Below are positions 17,646 to 26,219 of a DNA stretch of 64,000 bases, piece after piece. The position numbers were made by a program, and so were the translations under genes. How positions within the stretch are numbered: the first letter of the stretch is position 1; each line of letters starts with the position of its first letter. Under the pieces are notes generated by a model. The model had not been told where the DNA came from. It saw only the letters and a program-made list of their open reading frames with translations, and ran no database searches. The stretch is from Hoeflea sp. 108 (lineage in GTDB: Bacteria > Pseudomonadota > Alphaproteobacteria > Rhizobiales > Rhizobiaceae): the NCBI RefSeq assembly GCF_000372965.1, contig NZ_KB890024.1:2296839-2360838 (forward strand). The letters are read 5' to 3'.

Positions 17646-17823
17646 GTCCGGCCATATATGATGCCTTGCGCATTCCTTTGAAGTTATATAGCTTCTTGGT
17701 TATAAATTGGTGCCGAGCTACTTGCCTGTTGAGGTTCCTTGGGAACCGTGACCGCCCGGCGTCATTTGAACAGGGAGCGGCAAACGCCGGTCCCGCTCGA
17801 ATTCAATGCCAAGGGAGCATGTG

Positions 17824-18300
17824 ATGCAGATGCAGAAGATCAGCCCGTTCCTGTGGTTCGACACCCAGGCTGAGGAGGCCGTGAATTTCTATACGTCGAT
17901 CTTCAGGAACTCGAGGATTGGCTCGGTTACGCGCTACGGCGAGGCCGGGCCGGGGCCGGCAGGCAGCGTGATGGTGGCGCAATTCGAGCTGGAAGGACTT
18001 CGGTTCACCGCGCTCAACGGCGGTCCCATGTTCAAGTTCACCGAAGCGATATCGATGGTGGTCGACTGCAACAACCAGGCCGAGGTCGATCACTACTGGT
18101 ATGCGCTGTCGGAGGGCGGTCAGCCGGGGCAGTGCGGTTGGCTGAAGGACAAGTTCGGCCTGTCGTGGCAGATCGTGCCCGAGGCGCTGCCGCGCCTGCT
18201 GAGCGACCCCGACGGGGCAAAGGCCGGCCGCGTCATGCAGGCGATGTTACAGATGACCAGGATTGAGGTGGCCAAGCTCGAGGCCGCCTCCGCCGGCTAG
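17824..18300 (+). CDS. VOC family protein (PhnB-like glyoxalase fold)
   Basis: 158-aa protein of the vicinal oxygen chelate superfamily, PhnB/'3-demethylubiquinone-9 3-methyltransferase' subgroup. The typical opening KISPFLWFDTQAEEAVNFYT, the strand FTALNGGPMFKFTEAISMVV, and the WYALSEGGQPGQCGWLKDKF and SWQIVPEALP segments match the family's two beta-alpha-beta modules. Members are small dimers of unclear substrate; despite the historical name they are not methyltransferases. The ATG at 17824 is preceded by AAGGGAG; a methionine six codons upstream is also in frame but lacks such a site. It is a lone gene between mrcA and prfB. Confidence 0.8.
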   Translation: MQMQKISPFLWFDTQAEEAVNFYTSIFRNSRIGSVTRYGEAGPGPAGSVMVAQFELEGLRFTALNGGPMFKFTEAISMVVDCNNQAEVDHYWYALSEGGQPGQCGWLKDKFGLSWQIVPEALPRLLSDPDGAKAGRVMQAMLQMTRIEVAKLEAASAG

Positions 18301-18443
18301 ACCTCTGCGACAACAGCCAGTCTGATGGGCAGGTGCGGCGGCGCCTGCCCATTTTACTTTACAGGCGACAGGCTCCTCCCTATGGTCCGCGCCGATTCAA
18401 TAGGCCTTTTGGGGCCGAAACCAGCAAGAAGAAGCAAGATATC

Positions 18444-19575
18444 ATGCGCGCGGAAACGCAGAACGTTGTCGACGAAATCAAGCAGGCCATAAGCCTGCTG
18501 AGGAGGCATCTTTGACTGGGATCAGGCGGTAAAGCGGCTTGATTACCTGAACATGCGGTCAGAGGATCCAACCCTCTGGAACGACCCGCAGGAAGCGCAG
18601 AAGCTGATGCGCGAGCGCCAGTCGCTGGACGACGGCGTCAACGGCGTGAAGCGCCTTGAGCAGACGCTGTCCGACAATCTCGAACTCATCGAAATGGGCG
18701 AGGCCGAGGGCGACCAGAGCATCATCAGCGATGCCGAGGCCGGCATCAAGGCCATGGCCGCCGAGGTGCGCGAGCGCCAGATCGAGACCATGCTGTCTGG
18801 CGAGGCAGACTCCAACGACACCTATCTCGAAGTCCATGCCGGTGCCGGCGGTACCGAGAGCCAGGATTGGGCGAACATGCTGCTGCGCATGTACACCCGC
18901 TGGGCCGAACGCCGCGGATTCAAGGTCGAGGTGCTGGAAATGCACGATGGCGAAGAAGCCGGCATCAAGTCGGCGACGCTGCTGATCAAGGGCCACAACG
19001 CCTATGGCTGGCTGAAGACCGAATCCGGCGTGCATCGTCTGGTGCGCATTTCGCCCTACGATTCCAACGCCCGCCGGCACACGTCCTTCTCCAGCGCCTG
19101 GGTCTATCCCGTTGTAGACGACACGATCCAGATCGACATTCCGGAATCGGAAGTCCGCATCGACACCTATCGTTCGTCGGGCGCCGGCGGCCAGCACGTC
19201 AACACCACCGACTCGGCGGTGCGGATCACGCATATCCCGACCGGCATCGCCGTTGCCTGCCAGGCGGGCCGCTCGCAGCACCAGAACCGCGCCAAGGCGT
19301 GGGAAATGCTGCGCTCGCGCCTCTATGAGGTCGAGCTCGAGAAGCGCGAAGCTGCGGCCAACGCCGAGGCCGCGTCCAAGACCGACATCGGCTGGGGGCA
19401 TCAGATTCGCTCCTACGTGCTGCAGCCCTACCAACTGGTCAAGGATCTGCGCACCGGCGTCGAGAGCACCAGCCCGTCCGACGTGCTGGACGGCGACCTC
19501 GACGAGTTCATGGAAGCCTCGCTCGCCAACCGCATCGAAGGCGGCGTAGGGCAGGCTGTGGCCGATATCGACTGA
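18444..19575 (+). CDS. prfB: Peptide chain release factor 2, programmed +1 frameshift
   Basis: RF2 terminates translation at UGA and UAA. The gene is read as 18444-18512 joined to 18514-19575, giving 376 aa. The first frame encodes 23 residues ending RRHL, then stops at TGA (18513-18515). The site is AGGAGG, three bases, CTT, TGA, C, the same design as in E. coli: an internal Shine-Dalgarno just upstream of CUU-UGA-C lets the ribosome slip +1 when RF2 is scarce. After the slip the protein continues DWDQAVKRLDYLN. Domain marks are GGQ at 248-250 (GAGGQHVNTTDSAVRI) and the stop-recognition tripeptide, here SPY at 203-205 where E. coli has SPF. It follows a weak intergenic region and is followed by a strong terminator. 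It is functional, not a pseudogene. Confidence 0.97.
18501..18516 (+). promoter_or_regulatory. RF2 autoregulatory frameshift site
   Basis: AGGAGG at 18501-18506, spacer CAT, then the slippery CTT (18510-18512), in-frame TGA (18513-18515) and C. Low RF2 slows termination at this UGA and promotes a +1 slip, restoring RF2; high RF2 ends synthesis at codon 24. Confidence 0.95.
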
Positions 19576-19623
19576 CACGGCCGCAAACGCGGGCGTATGG
19601 CTCGCGAGCTTGGAAACATTGTT

Positions 19624-19663
19624 CGGCCCGGGCGCCTGCAAGCGCCCGGGCCGAAGCATTTTC
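19624..19663 (+). terminator. Terminator after prfB
   Basis: A perfect 12-bp GC-rich stem (19624-19635 with 19642-19653, loop CTGCAA) is followed by AAGCATTTTC. The T tract is short and offset, but the stem is very stable. Confidence 0.75.
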
Positions 19664-19752
19664 TGGCAGGCGTAAGGCAGCGCCGGAACAATCTGCGCGA
19701 GAGCCCGTTAATCGTGTGGGTGCTGGCAATGCTTGGTCTCAGGGAGAGCGGA

Positions 19753-20091
19753 ATGCTGTGCCCGGAACAATGCCTGCCGCGCCGAGTAGCGCCGACCTTT
19801 TCCATCCTTGTTCTGATCGCTTTCGGCATGCCACCAGCTGAAGGGCACGATGCGCCCAAGGGCTGGGCCTACCCCTTCGCCTGCTGCTCGGGCTACGATT
19901 GCCGTGAGGTGCCGAAAAAGGCGATCGGCGAAAGCCCGAAGGGCTACGTCATCGAAGGCACCGGTGAGGTCGTTCCATACAAGGATGTTCGCCTGCACGA
20001 TTCGCCCGACGGTGAGTATCACTGGTGCTCGGTCGATGGCGCAGACAACACCCGCACCATCTGCCTCTTCGTGCCGCCGAAATCCTATTGA
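19753..20091 (+). CDS. Secreted cysteine-containing hypothetical protein
   Basis: 112-aa protein with a basic start and hydrophobic segment (residues 10-25, RRVAPTFSILVLIAFG) consistent with a signal peptide cleaved near AEG-HD. The mature part has CCSGYDC, HWC and TIC, enough for two or three disulfides, and begins HDAPKGWAYPFACC. Similar short periplasmic proteins of unknown role are frequent in Rhizobiales. The start at 19753 has an AGGGAGA site 6 bases upstream; longer in-frame versions would put the signal peptide in mid-protein. No function is assigned. Confidence 0.7.
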   Translation: MLCPEQCLPRRVAPTFSILVLIAFGMPPAEGHDAPKGWAYPFACCSGYDCREVPKKAIGESPKGYVIEGTGEVVPYKDVRLHDSPDGEYHWCSVDGADNTRTICLFVPPKSY

Positions 20092-20194
20092 ATGGGCACC
20101 GGCTTGCTGCATTCCTGCCACCAGCGTGTCAGCAGGCGCCTGCTATGAAGTGCTGTCGCCAGCAGGGCGGCTCAAGCAAGCGAAGAGAGTGCTC

Positions 20195-20539
20195 ATGGTC
20201 ATCAAGGCAAGCTGCCGCTGCAAGGCAACGACTTTCGAGGTGTTCTGCACCTGCTCCTTCTGCTCCAAGCGCGGCTCCTTGTGGGCCTACTACAGCCCGG
20301 CTCAGTTCAAGCTGACGAGCCCGGCGGAGAACGTCACCGTCTATGAATGGGGTTCGAAGACGGTCAAGCACGGCTTCTGCGCTGTCTGCGGCTGCGGCAC
20401 CTTCACCGAAACGCCCGACTGGTCGACCGGCGAGCCGGATTTCGACAATCCCAAGATCAGCGTGAATTCGCGCCTGTTCGACGACTCTGACCTTGATCAG
20501 ATCGAGGTTGTCGTCATCGACGGCAAGAACCTCTGGTAA
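20195..20539 (+). CDS. GFA/CENP-V-like zinc-binding protein
   Basis: 114-aa protein of the glutathione-dependent formaldehyde-activating (Gfa) fold. Cysteines appear in the expected order: SCRCKATTFEVFCTCSFCSK (two zinc-site pairs) and HGFCAVCGCGTFTE. Family members are small zinc proteins; the Gfa name comes from a founding member, and most do not process formaldehyde. The early part is shorter than the usual family form (the segment between the first two cysteine pairs is compressed). ATG at 20195 has a GAGAG site. It lies about 100 bases after the secreted hypothetical gene on the same strand. Confidence 0.75.
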   Translation: MVIKASCRCKATTFEVFCTCSFCSKRGSLWAYYSPAQFKLTSPAENVTVYEWGSKTVKHGFCAVCGCGTFTETPDWSTGEPDFDNPKISVNSRLFDDSDLDQIEVVVIDGKNLW

Positions 20540-20689
20540 CAGGCAAAATTTCTCATGCTGGCGGCGCCGAGTTTGCTCGCTTGTTGCTGCTTCCGTTCCG
20601 CTTTTCGCCGTATTTCATGCTACAAGGCCGGGGAAGGGCTTTGCGCGAAGCGCCGTTGCGTTTCGCGGTACGGAGAGGGACATCCCAGA

Positions 20690-21337
20690 ATGAAAAAGAC
20701 AGTGATTCTCGCGCTGGCTGGCAGCATGTTTGTCGGTGCCTGCACGACCGACCCCTACACGGGTCAGCAGAAGGTTTCCAATGCCGCAGCAGGTGCCGGT
20801 ATCGGCGCGCTTGCCGGTGCCGGGCTTGGTTTGCTGGCCGGCGGCAATGACCGTCGCAACGCGTTGATCGGTGCTGGCGTCGGCGCACTCGCCGGTGGCC
20901 TGGCTGGTGGTTACATGGACAGGCAGGAATCTGAACTCCGTGCCCAGCTTCAGGGGACCGGCGTCAGCGTTACCCGCGCCGGCGACCAGATCATCCTGAA
21001 CATGCCGTCCAACATCACCTTCAACACCGACCAGGATGCGGTCAAGGCGGGCTTCTACCAGACGCTCAATTCCGTGGCGCTGGTGCTGAAGAAGTTCAAC
21101 CAGACGACTGTCGACGTGTTCGGCCACACCGACTCGACCGGCGGCGACCAGCACAATTTCGACCTGTCGCAGCGCCGTGCGCTGTCGGTGGCGAACTACC
21201 TTGGCGCCCAGGGCGTCGATTCGCGCCGCTTTGCCGTCACCGGCTTCGGTGCGACCCGCCCGATTGCTTCGAATGCCACGGCCGAAGGCCGGGCTCAGAA
21301 CCGTCGCGTCGAAATCCAGTTGTCGCCGCTCACCTGA
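20690..21337 (+). CDS. OmpA-family lipoprotein with glycine-zipper segment
   Basis: 215-aa outer-membrane-anchored protein. The signal peptide ends in a lipobox (LAGSMFVGAC, Cys at residue 18), so it is lipidated. Residues about 30-80 are a glycine-zipper repeat (AAAGAGIGALAGAGLGLLAG, then RNALIGAGVGALAGGLAGGY) typical of YMGG-like domains. The C-terminal domain is OmpA/Pal-like and peptidoglycan-binding: NITFNTDQDAV, VDVFGHTDSTGGDQHNFDLS, and RFAVTGFGATRPIASNATAE with NRRVEI. It therefore ties outer membrane to cell wall. Start at 20690 has a GGAGAGGGA ribosome site. It resembles YiaD/OmpA lipoproteins; not Pal itself, which sits next to tolB. Confidence 0.88.
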   Translation: MKKTVILALAGSMFVGACTTDPYTGQQKVSNAAAGAGIGALAGAGLGLLAGGNDRRNALIGAGVGALAGGLAGGYMDRQESELRAQLQGTGVSVTRAGDQIILNMPSNITFNTDQDAVKAGFYQTLNSVALVLKKFNQTTVDVFGHTDSTGGDQHNFDLSQRRALSVANYLGAQGVDSRRFAVTGFGATRPIASNATAEGRAQNRRVEIQLSPLT

Positions 21338-21361
21338 GCGGCGATCACCGCAGGCAAAAAG

Positions 21362-21391
21362 AAAACGGCCCCGAAAGGGGCCGTTTTTCAT
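21362..21391. terminator. Bidirectional terminator between ompA-like gene and rhlE
   Basis: AAAACGGCCCC (21362-21372) pairs with GGGGCCGTTTT (21377-21387) around GAAA. T tracts occur in both readings, serving the two convergent genes. Confidence 0.92.
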
Positions 21392-21416
21392 TGAGGCAAT
21401 TGCGAAGCGTCTGTCG

Positions 21417-22955
21417 TCAAACGTTGGTTGCAATCAGCATGAAGGCAGGCATGTCGTCGCCGAAACCGACGACCCGGTCGTCGTCGTCGTCGCGTTCACG
21501 CCCATGGCGGCGATTGCGATCGTCCCGCCGGTTCCTGTCTTCGTGGTCCGGACGGCCGCCCTTGCGCTCGGTATTGCCGTTGCGGATGGCATCCTTGCGG
21601 GCGCGGCGCTCGTCGATGTCGGAGACCACATTGGTGTCGGCCACCACTTCGACCGTAGCTGCTTCCTGGGCGAGCGGGGCGTCCTCACGACGAGGCTTGC
21701 GGTCGCGGGGGTGCCGCTCCTTGCCGCCGCGGCGCGACTGGCTGCGGCCGTGGCGCGTCGCCTCGTCGTCGCCCTCGCTGGCAACCACCGTCGACAGGTC
21801 GCCGTCGTGCCATTCGATCTTCTGGTTGATCAGCTTTTCGATGGCATCGACATATTTGGTGTCGGAGCGCGTCGCGATCGTGAACGACTTGCCCGACCGG
21901 CCAGCACGGCCGGTTCGGCCGATGCGGTGGACATAGTCCTCGGCGTGGATCGGCACATCGTAGTTGAAGACGTGGCTGACGTCGGGGATATCAAGGCCGC
22001 GTGCGGCAACATCCGAGGCGACGAGCAACTGCAGTTTGCCGTCGCGGAAGTTGGACAGCATGGTCATGCGCGCGCGCTGGTCCATGTCGCCATGCAGCGC
22101 GCCGGCATTGAAGTCATGCTTGACCAGCGAACGGAACAGCTCCGAGACATCGACCTTGCGGTTGCAGAAGATGATCGCGTTCTTGATCTCATCGCCTTCC
22201 GCCTTGATCAGGCGGCGCAGCGTCTCGCGCTTGTCCCAGGGCTTGGGGCCGGACTTGGCGAGCCGCTGGGTGACGGTCGATGCCGTTGACGATGCCTTGG
22301 CGACCTCGACGCGCACCGGCGCGTGCAGGAACTGCTCGGTCAGCTTGGTGATTTCGGGCGGCATCGTCGCCGAGAAGAACAGCGTCTGGCGCGTGAACGG
22401 GATCAGCTTGCAGATGCGCTCGATGTCGGGGATGAAACCCATGTCGAGCATGCGGTCGGCCTCATCGATGACGAGGATCTCGACACCGGTGAGCAGCAGC
22501 TTGCCGCGCTCGAAATGGTCGAGCATGCGGCCAGGCGTTGCGATCAGGACGTCGGCGCCGCGCTCAAGCTTCTTTTCCTGCTCGTCGAAGGAAACGCCGC
22601 CGATCAGGAGCGCGATGTTGAGGCGATGGTTCTTGCCGTATTTGACGAAGTTCTCTTCGACCTGTGCTGCAAGTTCGCGCGTCGGCTCGAGGATCAGCGT
22701 GCGCGGCATGCGGGCCCGGGCGCGGCCTTTTTCGAGACGCGTCAGCATCGGCAGCACGAAGGAGGCCGTCTTGCCGGTACCCGTCTGCGCGATGCCAAGC
22801 ACATCCTTGCCCTGGAGCGCATGCGGAATGGCGCCGGCCTGGATCGGCGTAGGCTGCGTGTAGCCCGCGTCGGAGACTGCAGAAAGGACCTTCGGCGAAA
22901 GGCCGAGGTCTGCGAAGGTCAACGCTTCTGGAGCGGTCTGAGTGTCTTCGGACAA
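21417..22955 (-). CDS. rhlE: DEAD-box RNA helicase, RhlE type
   Basis: About 512-aa ATP-dependent RNA helicase used in ribosome assembly and mRNA turnover, possibly with RNase E. Motifs in order: the F-motif LTFADLGLSPKVL, Q motif YTQPTPIQ, AQTGTGKT (I), PTRELAAQ (Ia), TPGRMLDH (Ib), DEAD (in VLVIDEADRMLDMG-like stretch), SAT (III), then ARGLDIPDVSHVFNYDVP (V) and HRIGRTGRAGRSG (VI). The C-terminal tail is Arg/Asp/Gly rich (NRRDDRNRRHGRERDDDDD), for RNA binding. A TTGACA promoter at 23058-23063 lies inside the longest open frame, so translation must start further in; TTG at 22955 or 22982 are the candidates, neither with a clear ribosome site. Start uncertain. Confidence 0.9.
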   Translation of the reverse strand: MSEDTQTAPEALTFADLGLSPKVLSAVSDAGYTQPTPIQAGAIPHALQGKDVLGIAQTGTGKTASFVLPMLTRLEKGRARARMPRTLILEPTRELAAQVEENFVKYGKNHRLNIALLIGGVSFDEQEKKLERGADVLIATPGRMLDHFERGKLLLTGVEILVIDEADRMLDMGFIPDIERICKLIPFTRQTLFFSATMPPEITKLTEQFLHAPVRVEVAKASSTASTVTQRLAKSGPKPWDKRETLRRLIKAEGDEIKNAIIFCNRKVDVSELFRSLVKHDFNAGALHGDMDQRARMTMLSNFRDGKLQLLVASDVAARGLDIPDVSHVFNYDVPIHAEDYVHRIGRTGRAGRSGKSFTIATRSDTKYVDAIEKLINQKIEWHDGDLSTVVASEGDDEATRHGRSQSRRGGKERHPRDRKPRREDAPLAQEAATVEVVADTNVVSDIDERRARKDAIRNGNTERKGGRPDHEDRNRRDDRNRRHGRERDDDDDRVVGFGDDMPAFMLIATNV

Positions 22956-23034
22956 GTTTGTTGGCTGTCTTTGCTCGTTCAAGGGCGCGGCAGTTTCGCC
23001 ACGACAGGCGCAAACCGCCTGTGAATGCCGCAAC

Positions 23035-23063
23035 GCGATAGGCGTAAGTATGCGATTTGTCAA
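23035..23063 (-). promoter_or_regulatory. Sigma70-type promoter of rhlE
   Basis: On the minus strand TTGACA (23063-23058), a 17-base spacer and TATCGC (23040-23035). The position, about 75 bases before the likely TTG start, fits rhlE. Confidence 0.55.
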
Positions 23064-23122
23064 CTCAAACTGGCACAATGACGGGCAGTTGCAGCCATCT
23101 ACTTGTTGGCACTGCAGATATC

Positions 23123-23896
23123 TCAGTACCTGAACTGCTCTGCCAGGATGCGTTCGCTCCAGGAGTGGCCTGGATCGAACAGCAACGTGGCCGTGTGAAC
23201 AGCGGACTCCTGCACCTTCACCGAGACGACCGACTTCACCTCGGTATGGTCGGCCACGGCATTCACTGGACGCTTCTTTTCCTCGAGAATGTCGAAGCGC
23301 ACCACTGCCGTCTTGGGCAGCAGCGCACCGCGCCAGCGGCGCGGACGGAACGGGCTGACGGGGGTCAGGGCGAGAAGTGGTGCGTCCAGCGGCAGGATGG
23401 GGCCGTGCGCTGAGAGATTATAGGCAGTCGAGCCGGCCGGGGTTGCCACCATCACGCCGTCGCAGATCAACTCCTCGAGCCGCACCTTGTCGTCGACCGA
23501 GATGCGCAGCCGTGCGGCCTGGTAGGATTGGCGCAGCAACGACACTTCATTGATGGCGAGCGCCTGCGTCGCCACGCCGGTGTCGTCGATGGTTTCCATC
23601 TCCAATGGACGAATGGTCTCGGCGACTGCCACGGCAAGGCGCTCGGGCAGGGAGCGCTCATTGTATTCGTTCATGAGAAAGCCGACCGTGCCACGGTTCA
23701 TGCCGTAGACGCGTTTGCCCGTGCTCATCGTCTCGCGCAGCGTCTGCAGCAGGAAACCGTCGCCGCCGAGCGCGACGATGATGTCGGCCTGGCCGACCGG
23801 CATCTGCCCGTATTTGCCGGCAAGCCGCTTTGCTGCGGCATCCGCCTCTGGCGTGCCTGACGATGCAAATGAAAATGTCAGCGACTTGGCGTCCAT
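23123..23896 (-). CDS. nadK: NAD kinase
   Basis: 257-aa cytoplasmic enzyme that phosphorylates NAD to NADP using ATP or polyphosphate. Motif GGDGFLLQT at residues 44-52 carries the catalytic Asp; NRGTVGFLMN and TPAGSTAYNLSAHGPILP are the other two signatures. Length suits the short alphaproteobacterial form. Start at 23894-23896 (MDAKSLTFSF) is preceded by CAGGAAG. The open frame extends 48 codons upstream, but those residues are unlike the family. It sits divergent-upstream of no close gene; rhlE follows on the same strand after a 168-base gap that carries the rhlE promoter on its own strand. Confidence 0.95.
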   Translation of the reverse strand: MDAKSLTFSFASSGTPEADAAAKRLAGKYGQMPVGQADIIVALGGDGFLLQTLRETMSTGKRVYGMNRGTVGFLMNEYNERSLPERLAVAVAETIRPLEMETIDDTGVATQALAINEVSLLRQSYQAARLRISVDDKVRLEELICDGVMVATPAGSTAYNLSAHGPILPLDAPLLALTPVSPFRPRRWRGALLPKTAVVRFDILEEKKRPVNAVADHTEVKSVVSVKVQESAVHTATLLFDPGHSWSERILAEQFRY

Positions 23897-24002
23897 GTGC
23901 TTCCTGCCGGCGGTGCGAACGCCCATGTCGTCCGCCGGCAACGGGGTAGCACGCGGCCCGGAGGAAGCAAAGGGATCGCGAATACGCTTCGCCGCCAGTG
24001 GT

Positions 24003-24170
24003 TCAGCCCATGCCGGTGACGTGGCGCAGGTAAAAGGCAAGCACGATGAAGCCAGCGATCGTAGCTACACCAGTCCAGTCGATTCGCCGTTCCTTGATCG
24101 CATGAAACAGCTTGAACAGCACAAACCACGCCGCAATCACCACAAGCGCCAGGACGACAAACCTGATCAT
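24003..24170 (-). CDS. Small two-span membrane protein, unknown
   Basis: 55-aa protein starting MIRFVVLALVVIAAWFVLFK with a first hydrophobic helix (2-19), a charged turn (AIKERRIDW), and a second helix (TGVATIAGFIVLAFYL). The ATG at 24168-24170 has AGGAGA upstream. It lies just upstream of nadK on the same strand. Small two-helix proteins of this kind are conserved in Rhizobiales with no known role; real translation is likely from the ribosome site and the clean topology. Confidence 0.65.
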   Translation of the reverse strand: MIRFVVLALVVIAAWFVLFKLFHAIKERRIDWTGVATIAGFIVLAFYLRHVTGMG

Positions 24171-24326
24171 CAGCCATTCTCCTGAAGGGGCTGGAACCCC
24201 TTGGCCACCATGTAGTGATCGCAACGGTGGAGTTTTAGCCTTCTCGCTGCGAAGGCGTGGGGAACGACGCGCCTTCTCCCGGAAAATGCTTTACTGGGCC
24301 GCCAGATGTGCTAACCGGGGCGAATT

Positions 24327-24402
24327 GCCCTTGTAGCTCAGCTGGTAGAGCAGCGGTTTTGTAAACCGAAGGTCGCGGGTTCGATTCCTGCCGGGGGCAC
24401 CA
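24327..24402 (+). tRNA. tRNA-Thr (anticodon TGT)
   Basis: A 76-base cloverleaf with CCA encoded. The D arm GCTCAGCTGGTAGAGC, anticodon loop TTTGTAA (anticodon TGT, reads ACA) and T arm GCGGGTTCGATTCCTGC are clear. The acceptor stem uses two G-U pairs. Confidence 0.95.
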
Positions 24403-24455
24403 TCTCTCAAACAACTCGAATTGCCGAAGCAGCCTGCCCGCCGGAAACGCTGCTG

Positions 24456-25433
24456 TCAGTTCGCCTCCCATAGGCTGGCAATATTGGCATCGGCGTCCAG
24501 CTGGCCGCTCAAGGCGAAATATTTGTAGAGCACCAGCAGCGACAGCAGCCTTTCCAGTCGCTTGTCGGCGAATTGCCTCACATGTGCGTTGGCGTTGCGG
24601 ATGATCTCGCGCGCCTCGTCCTGGTGGCGTTCGTAGTGGACGATCTTGTCTTCCAGATCGGCGAAGTCGTCGCGCAACTGCACATAGTGGACGCCCGGCT
24701 GAAGCAGACCTTCCATGAACCAGGTCTCGAAGGTCGGCTTCGGCATCATGCAAAGCGAATTGCTGGCCATCACCCATTTGAGGTTGGTGGCAACGTCCAC
24801 CCCCTCGATCGAGAGCAGGTAGCGGTAGCTCATCTGCTCGACGGGCGTGAGGAACCCCTTGCGTCCCGGATCGTCATTGGTGCCGCTGGTTCGGCCGACA
24901 TCGCAAAGCGGGTGCGAATGAAAGCCGTCGACCAGGGCAATCCGCTTGGGGTTGTGTCCACCACCGCGCCATACAGCCTTCGGGATCTTGTCCTCGAACC
25001 GCGTCTTGTCGTGCAGGATCTGAAAATGGCGATACTTGTCGAGCTTCATCAGCACCGCATTGCTGTTGTCGCCGGAGATTGGCCGGCTCTTCACGACCGC
25101 AGGAACGTCCGGCACGACAGTGACGTCGCCGAAAATATGCATCACCTTGAAATGGCGCGGAAAATAGCGCGCGTGCTCCTTGAGGTCGTAATAGTAGCGG
25201 CTCTTGCGCATCGGGATGCGTCCGACAGCCGATGCAGTCTCCGGCACGACCTGCGGGCGCGATAGCTTGTTGTAGTGGTTCAGGCGCCGGGCGATATCTG
25301 CGATGTCGCGGCGCTCGATTTCGTTGAGCACGTTGGCCAGCTGCTTTCGGAAAAACAGCTGTGGGAGAGCGTCGCGGCCGATATTTTGGAAGTAGTAGTG
25401 CAGGCGCCGCGCCGCTCGCTCGATTTCCAACAT
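24456..25433 (-). CDS. Glycosyltransferase family 90 (CAP10/LpsA-like)
   Basis: 325-aa cytoplasmic or membrane-associated sugar transferase. Segments RPISGDNSNAVLMKLDKYRH, KIPKAVWRGGGHNPKRIALV, FLTPVEQMSYRYLLSIEGVD, NLKWVMASNSLCMMPKPTFE and TWFMEGLLQPGVHYVQLRDD are the order and wording of GT90 proteins, such as the rhizobial and Haemophilus LPS core transferases. A role in lipopolysaccharide or other surface-glycan assembly follows from the family; the sugar and acceptor are unknown. I start at ATG 25433, just after a weak site; the frame runs 43 codons further upstream through non-homologous sequence. Lone gene between tRNA-Thr and ybaK. Confidence 0.8.
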   Translation of the reverse strand: MLEIERAARRLHYYFQNIGRDALPQLFFRKQLANVLNEIERRDIADIARRLNHYNKLSRPQVVPETASAVGRIPMRKSRYYYDLKEHARYFPRHFKVMHIFGDVTVVPDVPAVVKSRPISGDNSNAVLMKLDKYRHFQILHDKTRFEDKIPKAVWRGGGHNPKRIALVDGFHSHPLCDVGRTSGTNDDPGRKGFLTPVEQMSYRYLLSIEGVDVATNLKWVMASNSLCMMPKPTFETWFMEGLLQPGVHYVQLRDDFADLEDKIVHYERHQDEAREIIRNANAHVRQFADKRLERLLSLLVLYKYFALSGQLDADANIASLWEAN

Positions 25434-25510
25434 GACCAGGACGCTTCTACGTTCAAATTGTTGTCGATGCAGCCGAGCGGAGAAGGGCCTCCGCCCACGC
25501 GCAAATCTGA

Positions 25511-25999
25511 TTATTCCGCAGCTTCCGCCTTGTCGTTTGCGTCCTGGCAGATGTCGCACCACTCGGCATTGACGAGTTCGGCCATGCGTTCGACGCCGAT
25601 CCTGACGGCCGCATTTGTCGCACCGGCCGCTGGTACCACCTCGTCATAGGCGCGCAGGGAGACGTCGCAGTAGACGGGAAGGGGCGTGGCCAGGCCGAAT
25701 GGGCAAACGCCGCCGACCGGGTGCCCGGTAAGTTCGGCGACCTGCTCATGGTCGAGCATGCGCGGCTTGCCGCCAAAGGCGTCACGGCTCTTGCGATTGT
25801 CGATGCGGGCGTCGCCGCGCGCCACAACAAGAAGCACGCGCTCGCCGACGCGCAGACATATGGTCTTGGCGATCTGCGCCGGTTCTACCCCGTGCGCCTC
25901 GGCGGCCAGCGCCACCGTGGCTGAGCTGGCTTCCGTCTCGATGACGACTATCTCGGGGGCGTTTGCAGCGAAGAAGGCTTTGACGGACTGAAGGCTCAT
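25511..25999 (-). CDS. YbaK/EbsC family aminoacyl-tRNA deacylase
   Basis: 162-aa protein of the YbaK/ProX editing family that hydrolyses misacylated tRNA such as Cys-tRNAPro or Ala-tRNAPro. The opening SVKAFFAANAPEIVVIETEA, the lysine-bearing strand AEAHGVEPAQIAKTICLRVG with the conserved K, and GHPVGGVCPFGLATPLPVYC with the GxxP loop match the family. Start at 25999 (MSLQSVKAFF) is supported by CGGGAAG. It is followed by the GT90 gene after 77 bases on the same strand; co-transcription is possible but functionally unrelated. The exact editing substrate cannot be told from sequence. Confidence 0.88.
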   Translation of the reverse strand: MSLQSVKAFFAANAPEIVVIETEASSATVALAAEAHGVEPAQIAKTICLRVGERVLLVVARGDARIDNRKSRDAFGGKPRMLDHEQVAELTGHPVGGVCPFGLATPLPVYCDVSLRAYDEVVPAAGATNAAVRIGVERMAELVNAEWCDICQDANDKAEAAE

Positions 26000-26219
26000 T
26001 GGCTTCCCGGGGGCGTTGGCGACGTTGCTAATGCGCCTGATGACTTCGGCGCTTGCCAGCGAACTGTCAAGTCGGCCGCCCATGCCCGCGATGGCCAGCC
26101 GATGTTTGGTGGCCCAGGCAAAAAGAATTTTGCCATTGCCGTGAACCTTTCGCGCTGCCGCCGCGACTGACAGTCATGAGGCGGATGGATCGCCTCCCAG
26201 ATGGCAACAGGAGAGCACC

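Noticed and set aside
18444..18515. In-frame stop in prfB suggesting a pseudogene
   Set aside because: The stop is the programmed +1 frameshift site and the remaining frame is intact with GGQ.
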